DNA of 64,000 nucleotides from Rhodanobacter sp. LX-99 (GCF_018599185.1 NZ_JAHFVL010000001.1:2046001-2110000), one strand, 5' to 3'; positions 21,813 through 30,954 are shown, counted from the first letter of the stretch. Numbers and translations: made by a program. The notes: a model not told the origin generated them from the letters alone.

Positions 21813-22814
21813 TCAGGCGTAGCGCCAGCCGTCGATCTCCACCAGCAGCTCGCTGCGGCAGATGTCGCCGTGCAGCAGCAGCACCGGCACGCCGGGCAGG
21901 CGGGTTTGCAGGAACGCGCGCACGCGCGCGGCGTCGGCGCCGTGGCGCACATAGGCTTTCAGCGGCGAACGGGTGTCGAAGCCGGCGGCCATGCCGGCGC
22001 TGGCCAGCAGTGCCTCGAGGTTGGTCAGGGTTTCTTCCAGTTGGGCGTCGAGGTCGTCCTGGTGCGCCGAGGCGTGGCCGACCACGGCGGCGGTGCCGGA
22101 GATCGCCAGCACGTCCTGCGCCGGCAGCGCCATCGCGCGGGCGAAGCTGGGCGGGGTGCGGCCGTACTGGCGCGGGTAGCGCCAGGCGCTGACCTGGCGC
22201 GGATTCTCCACCCGCGTGCCGGGCTGGTCGCAGGCCAGCAGATAGACCTGCAGGCGATGCGGGTGGCCGTGATGGCCGATCGCGGTGGCGGCGGGGAAGC
22301 CTTCGGCGAAGAAGTCGCCCATGCCGCTGGCGCGGCCGTCGCAGAAGTGCTTGTAGCGCTCGGCGTCGCCGTCGCCGTGGTTGATCGCGCCGAGATAATT
22401 CCAGACCCGCAGCACATGCCGCGCCTCACGCGTGGCGACGAAGCGGTGCAACTGCTCGTAGGCCAGCCGGGCGGTGGCGATGGGGCCGCCGTGTTCGCGC
22501 TCGTCCAGTTCGATCGAGGCGAACAGCCAGCCGCCGCCGGCCGACCAGCGCAGCGCACCGTCGCTGCCGCTGCTGACCGGCGCGTCGACCTGCCACAGTT
22601 CCAGCGGCGCAGGCGCATCGAGGGTTTCCAGTGCGACCTGCAGGTAGCGTGGATCGGTACTGGCCGGGGTGCCGGCGCCGAAGCCGAACAGCGCCAGCGT
22701 GCCGGGTTCGGCCAGGGTCACGGCGACCTCGGCCATGCGGTAGGACACCCGCGGCGCGCGGCGCGGCTGCGGGTCGATCTGGGGGTTTTCACAGCCCTGC
22801 ATCATTGCGTACAA
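21813..22814 (-). CDS. xanB2: chorismatase, XanB2/Hyg5-like (3-hydroxybenzoate synthase)
   Basis: 333-aa chorismatase of the FkbO/Hyg5/XanB2 family, hydrolysing chorismate to hydroxybenzoate and pyruvate. In Xanthomonas XanB2 makes 3-hydroxybenzoate for xanthomonadin and 4-hydroxybenzoate for ubiquinone. The C-terminal motif DICRSELLVEIDG carries C319 and E326, spaced seven apart as are Hyg5 C327 and its catalytic E334, which favours a 3-hydroxybenzoate-forming type. Also visible: GHHGHPHRLQVYLLA. Start at 22814; Met4, Met5 and Met27 are alternatives. It is divergent from the pigment operon by 83 bases. Confidence 0.88.
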   Translation of the reverse strand: MYAMMQGCENPQIDPQPRRAPRVSYRMAEVAVTLAEPGTLALFGFGAGTPASTDPRYLQVALETLDAPAPLELWQVDAPVSSGSDGALRWSAGGGWLFASIELDEREHGGPIATARLAYEQLHRFVATREARHVLRVWNYLGAINHGDGDAERYKHFCDGRASGMGDFFAEGFPAATAIGHHGHPHRLQVYLLACDQPGTRVENPRQVSAWRYPRQYGRTPPSFARAMALPAQDVLAISGTAAVVGHASAHQDDLDAQLEETLTNLEALLASAGMAAGFDTRSPLKAYVRHGADAARVRAFLQTRLPGVPVLLLHGDICRSELLVEIDGWRYA

Positions 22815-22897
22815 CCGGGAGCGACAAGGGCGCTATGTTACACTCCGCGCCCACTGCCACCGGGGGGAGGCAATGCATCCAGCGTACGGAATCGAGC

Positions 22898-23167
22898 ATG
22901 GCGGAACAGACAGCGGCACAGCACGAATTGGCCACCTTGGTCGTGGAATGCCTGAATCTCGAGACCGTGACCCCGGAACAGATCGACCCGGATGCGCCGC
23001 TGTTCGGCGGCGAGCTGGGACTGGATTCCATCGACGCGCTGGAAATCGCCCTGGCCGTGTCCAAGCGCTACGGCTTCCAGCTGCGCTCGGACAACCCGGA
23101 CAACCGGCAGATCTTCACCAGCCTGCGCACGCTGTCCGCGCATGTCGAGAAGAACCGCGTCGGTTGA
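22898..23167 (+). CDS. acyl carrier protein of the aryl polyene pathway
   Basis: 89-aa carrier protein; S44 in LGLDSIDALE is the phosphopantetheine site. Start at 22898 with GGA about 9 bases upstream; a better-looking GGGGGGAGG with ATG at 22873 is out of frame. First gene of the plus-strand pigment operon, so it should carry the growing polyene chain. Confidence 0.9.
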   Translation: MAEQTAAQHELATLVVECLNLETVTPEQIDPDAPLFGGELGLDSIDALEIALAVSKRYGFQLRSDNPDNRQIFTSLRTLSAHVEKNRVG

Positions 23168-23264
23168 AGCGGGCGCATCGTCGCATCGACGCCGCTTCTG
23201 TCACGCCATGTTCCGGCGCCGGTGGCAGGCTGGCGGCTTCGACGGAGCCAACGCGGAACCCGGC

Positions 23265-23981
23265 ATGACGTCCTCTTCACCACCTGACGGCACGACGCGG
23301 CGCTACGGCCTGCTGTTGCTGCCGGCCTACCCGCTGCTGGCGATCGCCGGCGCGGTGACGCGTCGGCAGGTCTTCGCGCTGCTGGCGCTGGCCCTGCTGC
23401 TCACCGTGCTGATGCTGCCGCGCCTGCTGGCGCGCCGCGCCGCGCCGTGGCTGTGGTGGTCGGGCATGCTGGCCGGCCTGCTGTGGACGTGGCGCTACGG
23501 CTTCGCCGACTTGCTGCTGGAGGCGGTGCCGGTGCTGATCAATGCGCTGCTGGCGGGCTGGTTCGGCCGCACCCTGGGCACGTCCGAGCCGCTGGTGGCG
23601 CGCTTCATCGTCGCCATCGAAGGCGCCGAACGGCTGCTGCAGCCGGGCGTGGCCGCCTACGCCCGCCAGGTCACCTGGTTCTGGACGGTGCTGCTGGGCA
23701 CCCAGGCGCTGCTGCTGACCGTGCTGCTGCTGTGCGCCGGCCACAGCGGCCTGCTGGCGCGCGCCGGCATCGCCGTGCCGCTGCCGGTGCCCGAGCGCTG
23801 GGCCGCGACGTGGCTGCACCTGGGTTGCTACATCCTGCTGGCTGCGGCGTTCCTGCTGGAATACGCCTATCGCCGCTGGCGGCTGCGCCATCTGCATCAT
23901 CCCGGCCTGCACGACATGCTGCTGCAGCTGGCGCTGCACTGGCCGCAACTGTTGCGCGGCAAGCGCGCGGTGGCGCCATGA
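23265..23981 (+). CDS. multi-pass membrane protein of the aryl polyene cluster (COG4648-like)
   Basis: 238-aa protein with about six hydrophobic helices and short basic loops. Homologues are recurrent in aryl polyene clusters and are annotated as COG4648 membrane proteins; their biochemical role is not established to my knowledge. Start at 23265 (MTSSSPPDG) preferred over the ATG at 23208, whose extra residues are not membrane-like. It overlaps the next gene by ATGA. Confidence 0.75.
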   Translation: MTSSSPPDGTTRRYGLLLLPAYPLLAIAGAVTRRQVFALLALALLLTVLMLPRLLARRAAPWLWWSGMLAGLLWTWRYGFADLLLEAVPVLINALLAGWFGRTLGTSEPLVARFIVAIEGAERLLQPGVAAYARQVTWFWTVLLGTQALLLTVLLLCAGHSGLLARAGIAVPLPVPERWAATWLHLGCYILLAAAFLLEYAYRRWRLRHLHHPGLHDMLLQLALHWPQLLRGKRAVAP

Positions 23982-24277
23982 ACGCCGGCTTCGAACAGGT
24001 ACTGCGCATCGGCGCGGGGCATCCGGCGTTGCCCGGCCACTTTCCCGGTGCGCCGCTGGTGCCGGGGGTGATCCTGCTGGAGCAGGTGGCGCTGGCCTTG
24101 CGCGCCTGGCGCGACCAGCGGCTGGGCCGCGTGCTGGAGGCGAAGTTCGTGGCGCCGCTGTTGCCGGAAGAAACCGCCACGTTGCGCCTGACCGCCGCGG
24201 ACGGCGCGCGCGCGCGTTTCGAAATCCGGCGTGACGGCATCCTGCTGGCGCGCGGCCTGGTCGAGGGAACGACATGA
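23978..24277 (+). CDS. FabZ/ApeI-like hotdog dehydratase
   Basis: 99-aa single hotdog-fold protein with the FabZ-type active-site segment GHFPGAPLVPG (H21). It should dehydrate the beta-hydroxyacyl-ACP intermediates. Shorter than FabZ (about 150 aa) and without the FabZ catalytic Glu helix in full, like the small ApeI-type partner in other aryl polyene loci. Overlaps both neighbours by 4 bases. Confidence 0.83.
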   Translation: MNAGFEQVLRIGAGHPALPGHFPGAPLVPGVILLEQVALALRAWRDQRLGRVLEAKFVAPLLPEETATLRLTAADGARARFEIRRDGILLARGLVEGTT

Positions 24278-25230
24278 GCACACACACACACTGGCAGAGC
24301 CGACCGGAAGGCGGCGGCCGCTTCGCGCTGTGGCTGATCCGCACGATCGCACTGCATGGCGGGCGCCGACTTGGCCGGTTGTGCCTGTACCCGATCACGC
24401 TGTACTTCTTCTTGCGCCGCGCACCGGAACGACGGGCCTCACGCCAGTACCTGCAGCGCGTGTTCGGCCGGCCGGCCACGGCATGGCAGGTGCTGAAGCA
24501 TATCCACTGCTTTGCCGCGACGATCCTGGACCGGATCTTCCTGCTCGCACACGGCGAGCAGCCATTCCAGATCGAGACCGAAGGCCTGGACCTGCTCGAC
24601 GAACGCCTCGCGCAGGGTCGCGGCGTGCTGCTGTTCGGCTCGCACCAGGGCAGTTTCGAGGCGCTGCGGGCGATCGGCGCGCGCCGGCCGGAGATGCCGC
24701 TGCGCGTGGTGCTGGACAAGCAGAAGACCCCGGCGATGACCGAACTGCTCGAAGCGCTGGCGCCGGACGTGGGCGCCTGCGTGATCGACGCGGCGCAGGA
24801 CGGCGCCACGATCGCGCTGGCGATGGCTGAGGCCTGCCACGACGGCGCGCTGGTGGCGATGCTGGCCGACCGCGGCCGCGGCCACGAGGTGCTGCGGCGC
24901 ACCGGTTTCCTCGGTTCCCCCGCGCCGTTCCCGATCAGCCCGTGGCTGCTGGCGCATACGCTGCAGGTGCCGGTGGTACTGTGCTTCGGGCTGTACCTGG
25001 GCGGCAACCGCTACAAGCTGGTCTTCGAGCCGTTCAGCGACCAGGTGCAGATCCCGCGGCAGGATCGCGGCCCGGCGCTGGATGCGCTGATTGCCCGCTA
25101 CGCGCAACGGCTGGAACACTACATCCATGTCGCTCCCTACAACTGGTTCAACTTCTATGATTTCTGGCAAGACGCGCCTGTGGCTGATGGGCCTGCTGCT
25201 GCCGCTGTGGGCGAGCGCGTCGGCATCTGA
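24274..25230 (+). CDS. LpxL/LpxM-type acyltransferase of the aryl polyene cluster
   Basis: 318-aa lysophospholipid/lipid A-type acyltransferase: membrane-associated N terminus (LYPITLYFFLRRAPERR), catalytic HX4E with H124 and E129 (SHQGSFE), and a C-terminal NWFNFYDFW. In aryl polyene loci such enzymes are thought to attach the polyene to its lipid or glycan anchor. The gene overlaps the start of the next by 74 bases. Confidence 0.87.
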   Translation: MSTHTHWQSRPEGGGRFALWLIRTIALHGGRRLGRLCLYPITLYFFLRRAPERRASRQYLQRVFGRPATAWQVLKHIHCFAATILDRIFLLAHGEQPFQIETEGLDLLDERLAQGRGVLLFGSHQGSFEALRAIGARRPEMPLRVVLDKQKTPAMTELLEALAPDVGACVIDAAQDGATIALAMAEACHDGALVAMLADRGRGHEVLRRTGFLGSPAPFPISPWLLAHTLQVPVVLCFGLYLGGNRYKLVFEPFSDQVQIPRQDRGPALDALIARYAQRLEHYIHVAPYNWFNFYDFWQDAPVADGPAAAAVGERVGI

Positions 25231-25813
25231 GCCGGCGCCGGCAGCGTCGTCCGCGCCGGCGCTGATCGCGGCCCTGGGCCAGCCCGCACCCGCGCATACC
25301 GCGTTCGCCGAGGCGCGTTTCCTGCAGGTGCTCGATCGGCCGCTGGTGGTCTCCGGCGAATTGTCGTGGCTCGGCGGCGACCGGCTGCAGCGGCGCGTCG
25401 ATCACCCGCAGCAGGAAACGTCCACCATCGCCGACGGCGAGGTGACCCAGCAGCGTCCCGGCAAGAGCCCGCGGCACTTTTCGCTGAAGCGTGCGCCGCA
25501 GTTGCAGGTATTGCTGGACAGCTTCGTGGCATTGCTCAGCGGCGACGCCGCGCGATTGCAGCAGGCATTCGAGATCCGCCAGGGCGGCGACGCCGGCGGC
25601 GCGTGGACGCTGACCCTGGTGCCGCGCGACGCGCGCGTGGCGAAGACCGTCGCCAACATCCGCATCGACGGCTACGCGAAGGCCTCGCGCTGCATGCACA
25701 TGCAGGAAGCCGACGGCGATCTCGCGGTCGACCTGCTGGGCCCGCTGGCCGCGCAGATGCCGGCCGAACCTACCCGGGAGGCACTGCAGGCGCTGTGCCA
25801 GGGCGCGCCCTGA
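25157..25813 (+). CDS. LolA-like outer-membrane lipoprotein carrier of the aryl polyene cluster
   Basis: 218-aa exported protein. Signal peptide MISGKTRLWLMGLLLPLWASA, then a LolA-like half-barrel domain (FAEARFLQVLDRPLVVSGELSW). Distinct from the housekeeping LolA; it should ferry the lipid-linked pigment across the periplasm. The start at 25157 gives a normal signal peptide but lies 74 bases inside the acyltransferase gene; 25181 (MGLLLP) is an alternative. The MMPL exporter starts 2 bases after its stop. Confidence 0.82.
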   Translation: MISGKTRLWLMGLLLPLWASASASEPAPAASSAPALIAALGQPAPAHTAFAEARFLQVLDRPLVVSGELSWLGGDRLQRRVDHPQQETSTIADGEVTQQRPGKSPRHFSLKRAPQLQVLLDSFVALLSGDAARLQQAFEIRQGGDAGGAWTLTLVPRDARVAKTVANIRIDGYAKASRCMHMQEADGDLAVDLLGPLAAQMPAEPTREALQALCQGAP

Positions 25814-25815
25814 GC

Positions 25816-28134
25816 ATGCGCCGGGGCGCCCGCGCGGCATTGCTGATCGGATGGTTGCTGGCGCTGGCCGGGCTCGGCTGGGTGGTCGGCCAGCGCCTGC
25901 ACGTCAGCACCGACCTGCGCAGCTTCATGCCCGCACCGACCACGCCGGACCAGCGTCTGCTGATGGAGCAGGTCGGCGAAGGGCCGGGTTCGCGCTTGCT
26001 GCTGCTCTCCATTCAAGGCCAGTCCGACGCACGGCTGGCGACGCTGAGCCAGGGCCTCGCCGCGGCGTTGAAGCACGACCTGCGTTACAGCCAGGTACTC
26101 AACGGCAGCTTCGACCTCGGCGCGCTGGACACCGGCCTGCTGCCGTACCGCTTCCTGCTGTCGCCCACGCTGGACACGCAGCCGCTGGACGAAGCGTACC
26201 TGGCCGACCAGCTGCAGCAGCGGCTGGACGATCTTTCCTCGCCGGCGGCCAGTCTGCTGAAAGGCCTGTTGCCGCGCGACCCCACGCTGGAGGTGCTGAA
26301 ACTGGCCGAGCTGTGGGCGCCGGCGAAATCGCCGGAACTGCGCGAGGGGGTGTGGTTCTCGCCGCAGGGTGAAGCGCTGTTGCTGGTGCAGACGGTGGCC
26401 GCCGGTTTCGATCCGGGCGCGCAGCAGCAGGCGATCGACGGCATCCGGCAGGCCTTCCATGCGCTGCCCGGCAGTGCCGGCGCGAAGCTGGAATTGAGCG
26501 GGCCGGGCTACTTCAGCGTGGTGGTCGGCGCGAAGACGCGGCACCAGGCCGACTGGATCGGGCGCATCTCCACCGTGGGCTTCGTCGCGCTGCTGCTGCT
26601 GGCGTACCGCAGCTTCAGCTCGCTGCTGCTGTCGGCGCTGCCGATCGCCAGCGCCGCGCTGGCCGGCATCGCCGCATTGACGCTCGCCTTCCCTGAAGTG
26701 CACGGGATCACCCTGGCGTTCGGCTTCACCCTGCTTGGCGTGGCGCAGGAATATCCGATCCGCGTGCTCAGCCACCGCCGCGCCGGCGAGGATGCGGTGC
26801 ACAGCGTGCGCGCCCTGTGGCCGCTGCTGCTGACCGCGATCGCCTCGGCCTGCATCGCCTACCTGGCGTTCTACGCCTCCGGCGTGAACGGGCTGAAGCA
26901 ACTGGCCGTGTTCACCATCGTCGGCCTGCTGGTGGCCGGCTTCAGCACGCGCTACCTGCTGCCGCACCTGCTGCCGCGGCGCGTGCGCGACGTCGCCGAC
27001 ATGCGCTGGCTGGCGCGCGCGCGCGATGTCGTCGACCGGTTGCCGCGGCCGCGCTGGATTCCCGCCGCGGTCGCCGTGGCGGTCGTGCTGATGCTGGCGC
27101 TCGCACCCGCGCCGTTCTGGCAAAACAACCTCGCCGCGCTGACCCCGCTGCCGCAGGATCTGCTGCAGCATGACGCGCGCCTGCGCGAGGCGCTCGGCGC
27201 GCCCGACGTGCGTTACCTGCTGGTGCTGCAGGCGCCGACCGAGCAGGGCGTGCTGGCGTTGTCGGAGAAGCTGCAGCCGCGCGTCGATGCCCTGCTGGCG
27301 CAGCATGCGGCCGATGCGCTGGAATTGCCGTCACGCTATCTGCCGACGACAGCGTTGCAGCGGAAGCGGCAGCAGAAGCTGCCCGACCGCGCCACGCTGC
27401 AGCACGCGCTGGACGAAGCGTCACAGGGCCTGCCGTTCCGCGCCGATCTGTTCCAGCCGTTCGTCGACGATGTGGAAACCGCGCGCCAGCTGCCGCCGCT
27501 GACGCCGCAGCGCTACGCACAGACGCCGCTGGGCCAGCGCCTCGCTGCGATGCTGGTGGAGCGCGACGGCCACTGGCTGGGCCTGGGCACGGTCAGCGGC
27601 GTGCACGACGCGGCCGCGCTGCAGACGCTGGGCGAAAACACCAACGGCGCGGTGCGCCTGCTCGACCTGAAGGCAGCCTCGGAGTCGCTGGTGGTCGACT
27701 ACCGCACGCGCATCCTGCAGGCCTTGCTGGTCGCTGCGATTTTGCTGGTGCTGACGATCACGTTCGCGCTGCGTAGCCTGCGCCGCGCCTGGCACGTGCT
27801 GGCGCCGATGACGCTAGCGACCTTCCTGGTGCTGGCGGTGGAGCGCGTGGCCGGTGTCGAGATCTCGCTGTTCCACCTGGTCGCGCTGATCCTCGCCGGC
27901 GGCCTCGGCCTGCACTACGCCCTGTTCTTCGAGCGCGACACCGGCGACCCGGCCGAGCAGCGACGCACCCTGCACGCCACCCTCGTCTGCGTGCTGTCCG
28001 CGCTGCTGGTGTTCGGCATGCTGGCGTGGGCCACGATCCCGGTGCTGCGCGCGATCGGGCTCACGGTGAGCCTGGGCGTGGCCTTCCACTTCTGCCTGTC
28101 GATCCTGATGGCGCCGCATGCTCGACAAGACTGA
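25816..28134 (+). CDS. MMPL/RND-type exporter of the aryl polyene cluster
   Basis: 772-aa inner-membrane permease: one N-terminal helix, a large periplasmic domain (about 40-250), a block of five to six helices (about 255-400), a second periplasmic domain and a second helix block. This duplicated layout is typical of MMPL transporters. In other aryl polyene systems the equivalent moves the pigment, with the LolA-like protein, toward the outer membrane. Ends 17 bases inside the next gene. Confidence 0.88.
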   Translation: MRRGARAALLIGWLLALAGLGWVVGQRLHVSTDLRSFMPAPTTPDQRLLMEQVGEGPGSRLLLLSIQGQSDARLATLSQGLAAALKHDLRYSQVLNGSFDLGALDTGLLPYRFLLSPTLDTQPLDEAYLADQLQQRLDDLSSPAASLLKGLLPRDPTLEVLKLAELWAPAKSPELREGVWFSPQGEALLLVQTVAAGFDPGAQQQAIDGIRQAFHALPGSAGAKLELSGPGYFSVVVGAKTRHQADWIGRISTVGFVALLLLAYRSFSSLLLSALPIASAALAGIAALTLAFPEVHGITLAFGFTLLGVAQEYPIRVLSHRRAGEDAVHSVRALWPLLLTAIASACIAYLAFYASGVNGLKQLAVFTIVGLLVAGFSTRYLLPHLLPRRVRDVADMRWLARARDVVDRLPRPRWIPAAVAVAVVLMLALAPAPFWQNNLAALTPLPQDLLQHDARLREALGAPDVRYLLVLQAPTEQGVLALSEKLQPRVDALLAQHAADALELPSRYLPTTALQRKRQQKLPDRATLQHALDEASQGLPFRADLFQPFVDDVETARQLPPLTPQRYAQTPLGQRLAAMLVERDGHWLGLGTVSGVHDAAALQTLGENTNGAVRLLDLKAASESLVVDYRTRILQALLVAAILLVLTITFALRSLRRAWHVLAPMTLATFLVLAVERVAGVEISLFHLVALILAGGLGLHYALFFERDTGDPAEQRRTLHATLVCVLSALLVFGMLAWATIPVLRAIGLTVSLGVAFHFCLSILMAPHARQD

Positions 28135-28552
28135 CTGGGCGCAGCTGATTCCGCACGCGGGCACGATGTGCCTGCTCGAAGCGGTGCTGGCGTGGGACGA
28201 GCGCAGTATCCACGCGATCAGCGCGGGCCACACGTGCGCCGACAACCCGCTGCGCGGCGCGCACGGACTGCACGCCGTGCATCTGGCCGAATATGGCGCG
28301 CAGGCGACGGCGGTGCACGGCGCGCTGCTGGCGCGCGCGCGCGGCGACGAGACGGTGCGCCCCGGCCGGCTGGTCAGCCTGCGTGACGTGCAGCTGTTCG
28401 AGGAATACGTCGACCGGCTCGACGGCCATCTGGACGTCCATGCCGAATGCCTGTACGCCGACGGCGGCGGCGCGCAGTATGCGTTCCGCGTCGAGCATCG
28501 CGGCCGCCTGCTGGCCAGCGGGCGCGCCGCGGTGATCTATCCTTCCCGTTGA
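28118..28552 (+). CDS. ApeP-like dehydratase
   Basis: 144-aa hotdog-fold protein of the type annotated as ApeP family dehydratase. It starts with LIPHAGTMCLLEAVLAWD, where the HAGxMxLL segment corresponds to the active-site His region, and continues with GLHAVHLAEYGAQA. It probably acts with the ApeI-like protein to form the double bonds. Overlaps the exporter gene by 17 bases. Confidence 0.85.
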   Translation: MLDKTDWAQLIPHAGTMCLLEAVLAWDERSIHAISAGHTCADNPLRGAHGLHAVHLAEYGAQATAVHGALLARARGDETVRPGRLVSLRDVQLFEEYVDRLDGHLDVHAECLYADGGGAQYAFRVEHRGRLLASGRAAVIYPSR

Positions 28553-28571
28553 TCCGCCTGCGAGGCCTGCC

Positions 28572-29309
28572 ATGTCCGAAGCCCATCCCGCACGTCGCGC
28601 CCTGGTCACCGGCGGCAGCGGCGAGCTCGGCGGTGCGATCTGCCACGCGCTCGCCGCGGCCGGCTGGCACGTCATCGTGCACGGCCACCACAGCCTGGCC
28701 CGGGCCGAGGAAACCGCCGCGGCGATCGTTGCCGGAGGCGGCAGCGCGCAGGCGCTGGCGTTCGACGTCACCGACGCGGAGGTGACCCGCGCGGCGCTGG
28801 ACGTGCTGCTGTCCGAAGAGCCGATCCACGCGCTGGTCAACAACGCCGGCATCCACGACGACGCGCCGATGGCAGGCATGAGCGACGAGCAGTGGCACCG
28901 GGTGATCGACGTCTCACTGCACGGCTTCTTCCACGTCACCCGGCCGCTGCTGTTGCCGATGGCGCGCGCGCGCTTCGGCCGCATCGTCTCGATCGGCTCG
29001 GCGGCGGCGCAGCTGGGCAATCGCGGGCAGACCAACTACGCCGCGGCGAAGGCCGCGCTGGTGGGCGCCAGCAAGTCGCTGGCGCGCGAGATGGCCTCGC
29101 GCGGGATCACTGTCAACGTGGTCGCGCCCGGTGTGATCGAGGGGCGCATGGCCGAGGCCGCGTTCCCGCCCGAACGCATCCGCGAGCTGGTCCCCGCGCA
29201 GCGCGCCGGCAAGCCGGAGGAGGTCGCGGCGCTGGTCGCGTTCCTGTGTTCGGACGCGGCCGGCTACATCAACGGCCAGCTGATCGGCGTCAACGGCGCG
29301 ATGGGCTGA
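28572..29309 (+). CDS. 3-oxoacyl-ACP reductase (FabG-like) of the aryl polyene cluster
   Basis: 245-aa short-chain dehydrogenase. NADPH-binding TGGSGELG at 13-20, NNAG at 90-93, catalytic S143, Y156 and K160 (YAAAK), and the C-terminal SDAAGYINGQLIGVNGAMG. It reduces the keto intermediates of the growing polyene. Last gene of the plus-strand operon, convergent with the halogenase-like gene 9 bases away. Confidence 0.92.
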   Translation: MSEAHPARRALVTGGSGELGGAICHALAAAGWHVIVHGHHSLARAEETAAAIVAGGGSAQALAFDVTDAEVTRAALDVLLSEEPIHALVNNAGIHDDAPMAGMSDEQWHRVIDVSLHGFFHVTRPLLLPMARARFGRIVSIGSAAAQLGNRGQTNYAAAKAALVGASKSLAREMASRGITVNVVAPGVIEGRMAEAAFPPERIRELVPAQRAGKPEEVAALVAFLCSDAAGYINGQLIGVNGAMG

Positions 29310-29318
29310 GCCGCGCGG

Positions 29319-30899
29319 TCACCTCGCCGCGTCGAACAGCGCCGGCCGCGGCTGGCCGGACAGCGGTGCGTGCAGGCGCGCGTCGACGGCGGCTGCCTGC
29401 AGGGTGAGCGCATCGGCCAGGCCGTCGAGCACGCGCACGTGCCCGCGCAGCCGTGCGCGGATGCCGGCATCGTCCAGCCTGTCGTGCAGGCCGCGGTTGA
29501 GTGCGGCGAACCAGGCCAGGCTGCACTGGTCCAGCATCTCGCGCCGGCTGTGGCCGCTGCTGGCCGCATGCCAGTGGCGGAACAACTGCTGCATGCGCGC
29601 ATTGAGCGCCTGCGCGCGTTCCAGTTCGGGGCGCATCTCGCCGAGCAGGTCGAGGTCGGTCAGCCGGCGCTGGAACATCAGCTGGCACAGCACGCCCCAG
29701 TAGTACGCGTAGTCCCAGGTCACCTTGGCCGGCAGCACCTGGGCGTTGCCGAACAATGGGTACTGGCCGCGGAACAGGCTCAGCGTGTTCGCGTAGAACG
29801 AGCGGAACAGCTGCTCGTAGATGTGCGCGTATGGCGCCAGCTTGCGGCCGGCGCGATCGTGGCCGAGCAGCGCCACGATGTAGGTGTTGGCGATCGCGAT
29901 GAAGTCGCTTCCGGGTGAGTAGAACGGATCGAGAAAGCTGCCGGCCTCGCCGGTCAGCGCCCAGCGGTCGGCGGAAAACAGCTGGCGGCTGTCGTGCGAG
30001 TAATTGCGCAGGAAGCGGAAGTCGAGCAGGTTGCCGCGCTCGGCGGCGACCGCGCGGCCCAGGGCCGGCTGGCGGGCGTGCAGCCATTGGAGCGCGAGCT
30101 CGAAATCGCGCATGCCGTCGAGCGGATGCATCGCCGCGTCGGTGACGATGCCGACCGAGTGCGCGCCCGAACCCAGCGGAATCAGCCACGCCCAGTAGCC
30201 CGGCCCCGTCAGGTGGTTGGTCGAGCGCCAGCGTTCCGGCGGCGAAACGCGCCCACGCCAGTCGGCGTCGTCGCTCCAGCGGTCGATGTCGAGCTTCGCA
30301 TCCATGCGGAACCACACCGCGTTGGCATGATGGCCGTTGTCCACGGTCAGCCCGAAGCGCCGGCGCAGCAGCGCGGCGCGGCCCGACGCATCCAGCAGCC
30401 AGCGCGCCGTGACATGGTGCTCGCCATCGTCGTCGAGGTAGTGCACCTCGTGCGCGGCGCCATGCTCGCCCACGTTGAAGCGCTTGACCGTGGCGCCGTC
30501 GCGGAACGCGATGCCGCGTCGCCGCGCTTCCTCGCCGAGAAAGGTCTCGAAGATGCCGCGGTCGATCTGGTAGCTCGGTGCCGGCAGGATCCGGCTCACG
30601 CCCAGTTCGGTGACGTCCGCGATGTCGCTGCTGCCGTCGCTGAAGAAATAGCGCAGGCCGAACTTGCGGATGTGCGCGGCGTCCATGTGCTCGCGCAGGC
30701 CCAGCGTGTGGTCGAAATAATCCGCGCCGATCTCCACCGTCGACTCGCCGACCTTGTGCGCCGCCGCCGGCAGCGGGTGCCGGTTGCGCTCCAGCACCAG
30801 GATGTCCATGTCCGGAAATTCGCCGCGCAGCTGCAGCGCCAGGCACAGGCCGGCCAGGCCACCGCCGAGGATCACCGCTTCGTGCATCGCGTCGCTCAT
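29319..30899 (-). CDS. flavin-dependent halogenase-like oxidoreductase
   Basis: 526-aa FAD protein of the tryptophan-halogenase family. FAD-binding GGGLAG at 12-17; GEST at 51-54; K79 in HIRKFGLRYFF falls where the catalytic lysine of flavin halogenases is numbered; and the halogenase signature WxWxIP is intact (W236, W238, I240, P241). Xanthomonadins are brominated aryl polyenes, so a pigment-halogenating role is plausible. A non-halogenating redox role seen in some family members cannot be excluded. Start at 30899; Met5 is an alternative. Last gene of the minus-strand half-cluster. Confidence 0.8.
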   Translation of the reverse strand: MSDAMHEAVILGGGLAGLCLALQLRGEFPDMDILVLERNRHPLPAAAHKVGESTVEIGADYFDHTLGLREHMDAAHIRKFGLRYFFSDGSSDIADVTELGVSRILPAPSYQIDRGIFETFLGEEARRRGIAFRDGATVKRFNVGEHGAAHEVHYLDDDGEHHVTARWLLDASGRAALLRRRFGLTVDNGHHANAVWFRMDAKLDIDRWSDDADWRGRVSPPERWRSTNHLTGPGYWAWLIPLGSGAHSVGIVTDAAMHPLDGMRDFELALQWLHARQPALGRAVAAERGNLLDFRFLRNYSHDSRQLFSADRWALTGEAGSFLDPFYSPGSDFIAIANTYIVALLGHDRAGRKLAPYAHIYEQLFRSFYANTLSLFRGQYPLFGNAQVLPAKVTWDYAYYWGVLCQLMFQRRLTDLDLLGEMRPELERAQALNARMQQLFRHWHAASSGHSRREMLDQCSLAWFAALNRGLHDRLDDAGIRARLRGHVRVLDGLADALTLQAAAVDARLHAPLSGQPRPALFDAAR

Positions 30900-30954
30900 G
30901 CTGGTCCAGGACTCCGGGAGTGCGCGACGGCTGCCGTGCACGACCGATGCTGGC

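Noticed and set aside
22873..22897. ATG at 22873 as the ACP start because of the GGGGGGAGG before it
   Set aside because: It is out of frame with the ACP; its own frame has no carrier-protein features.
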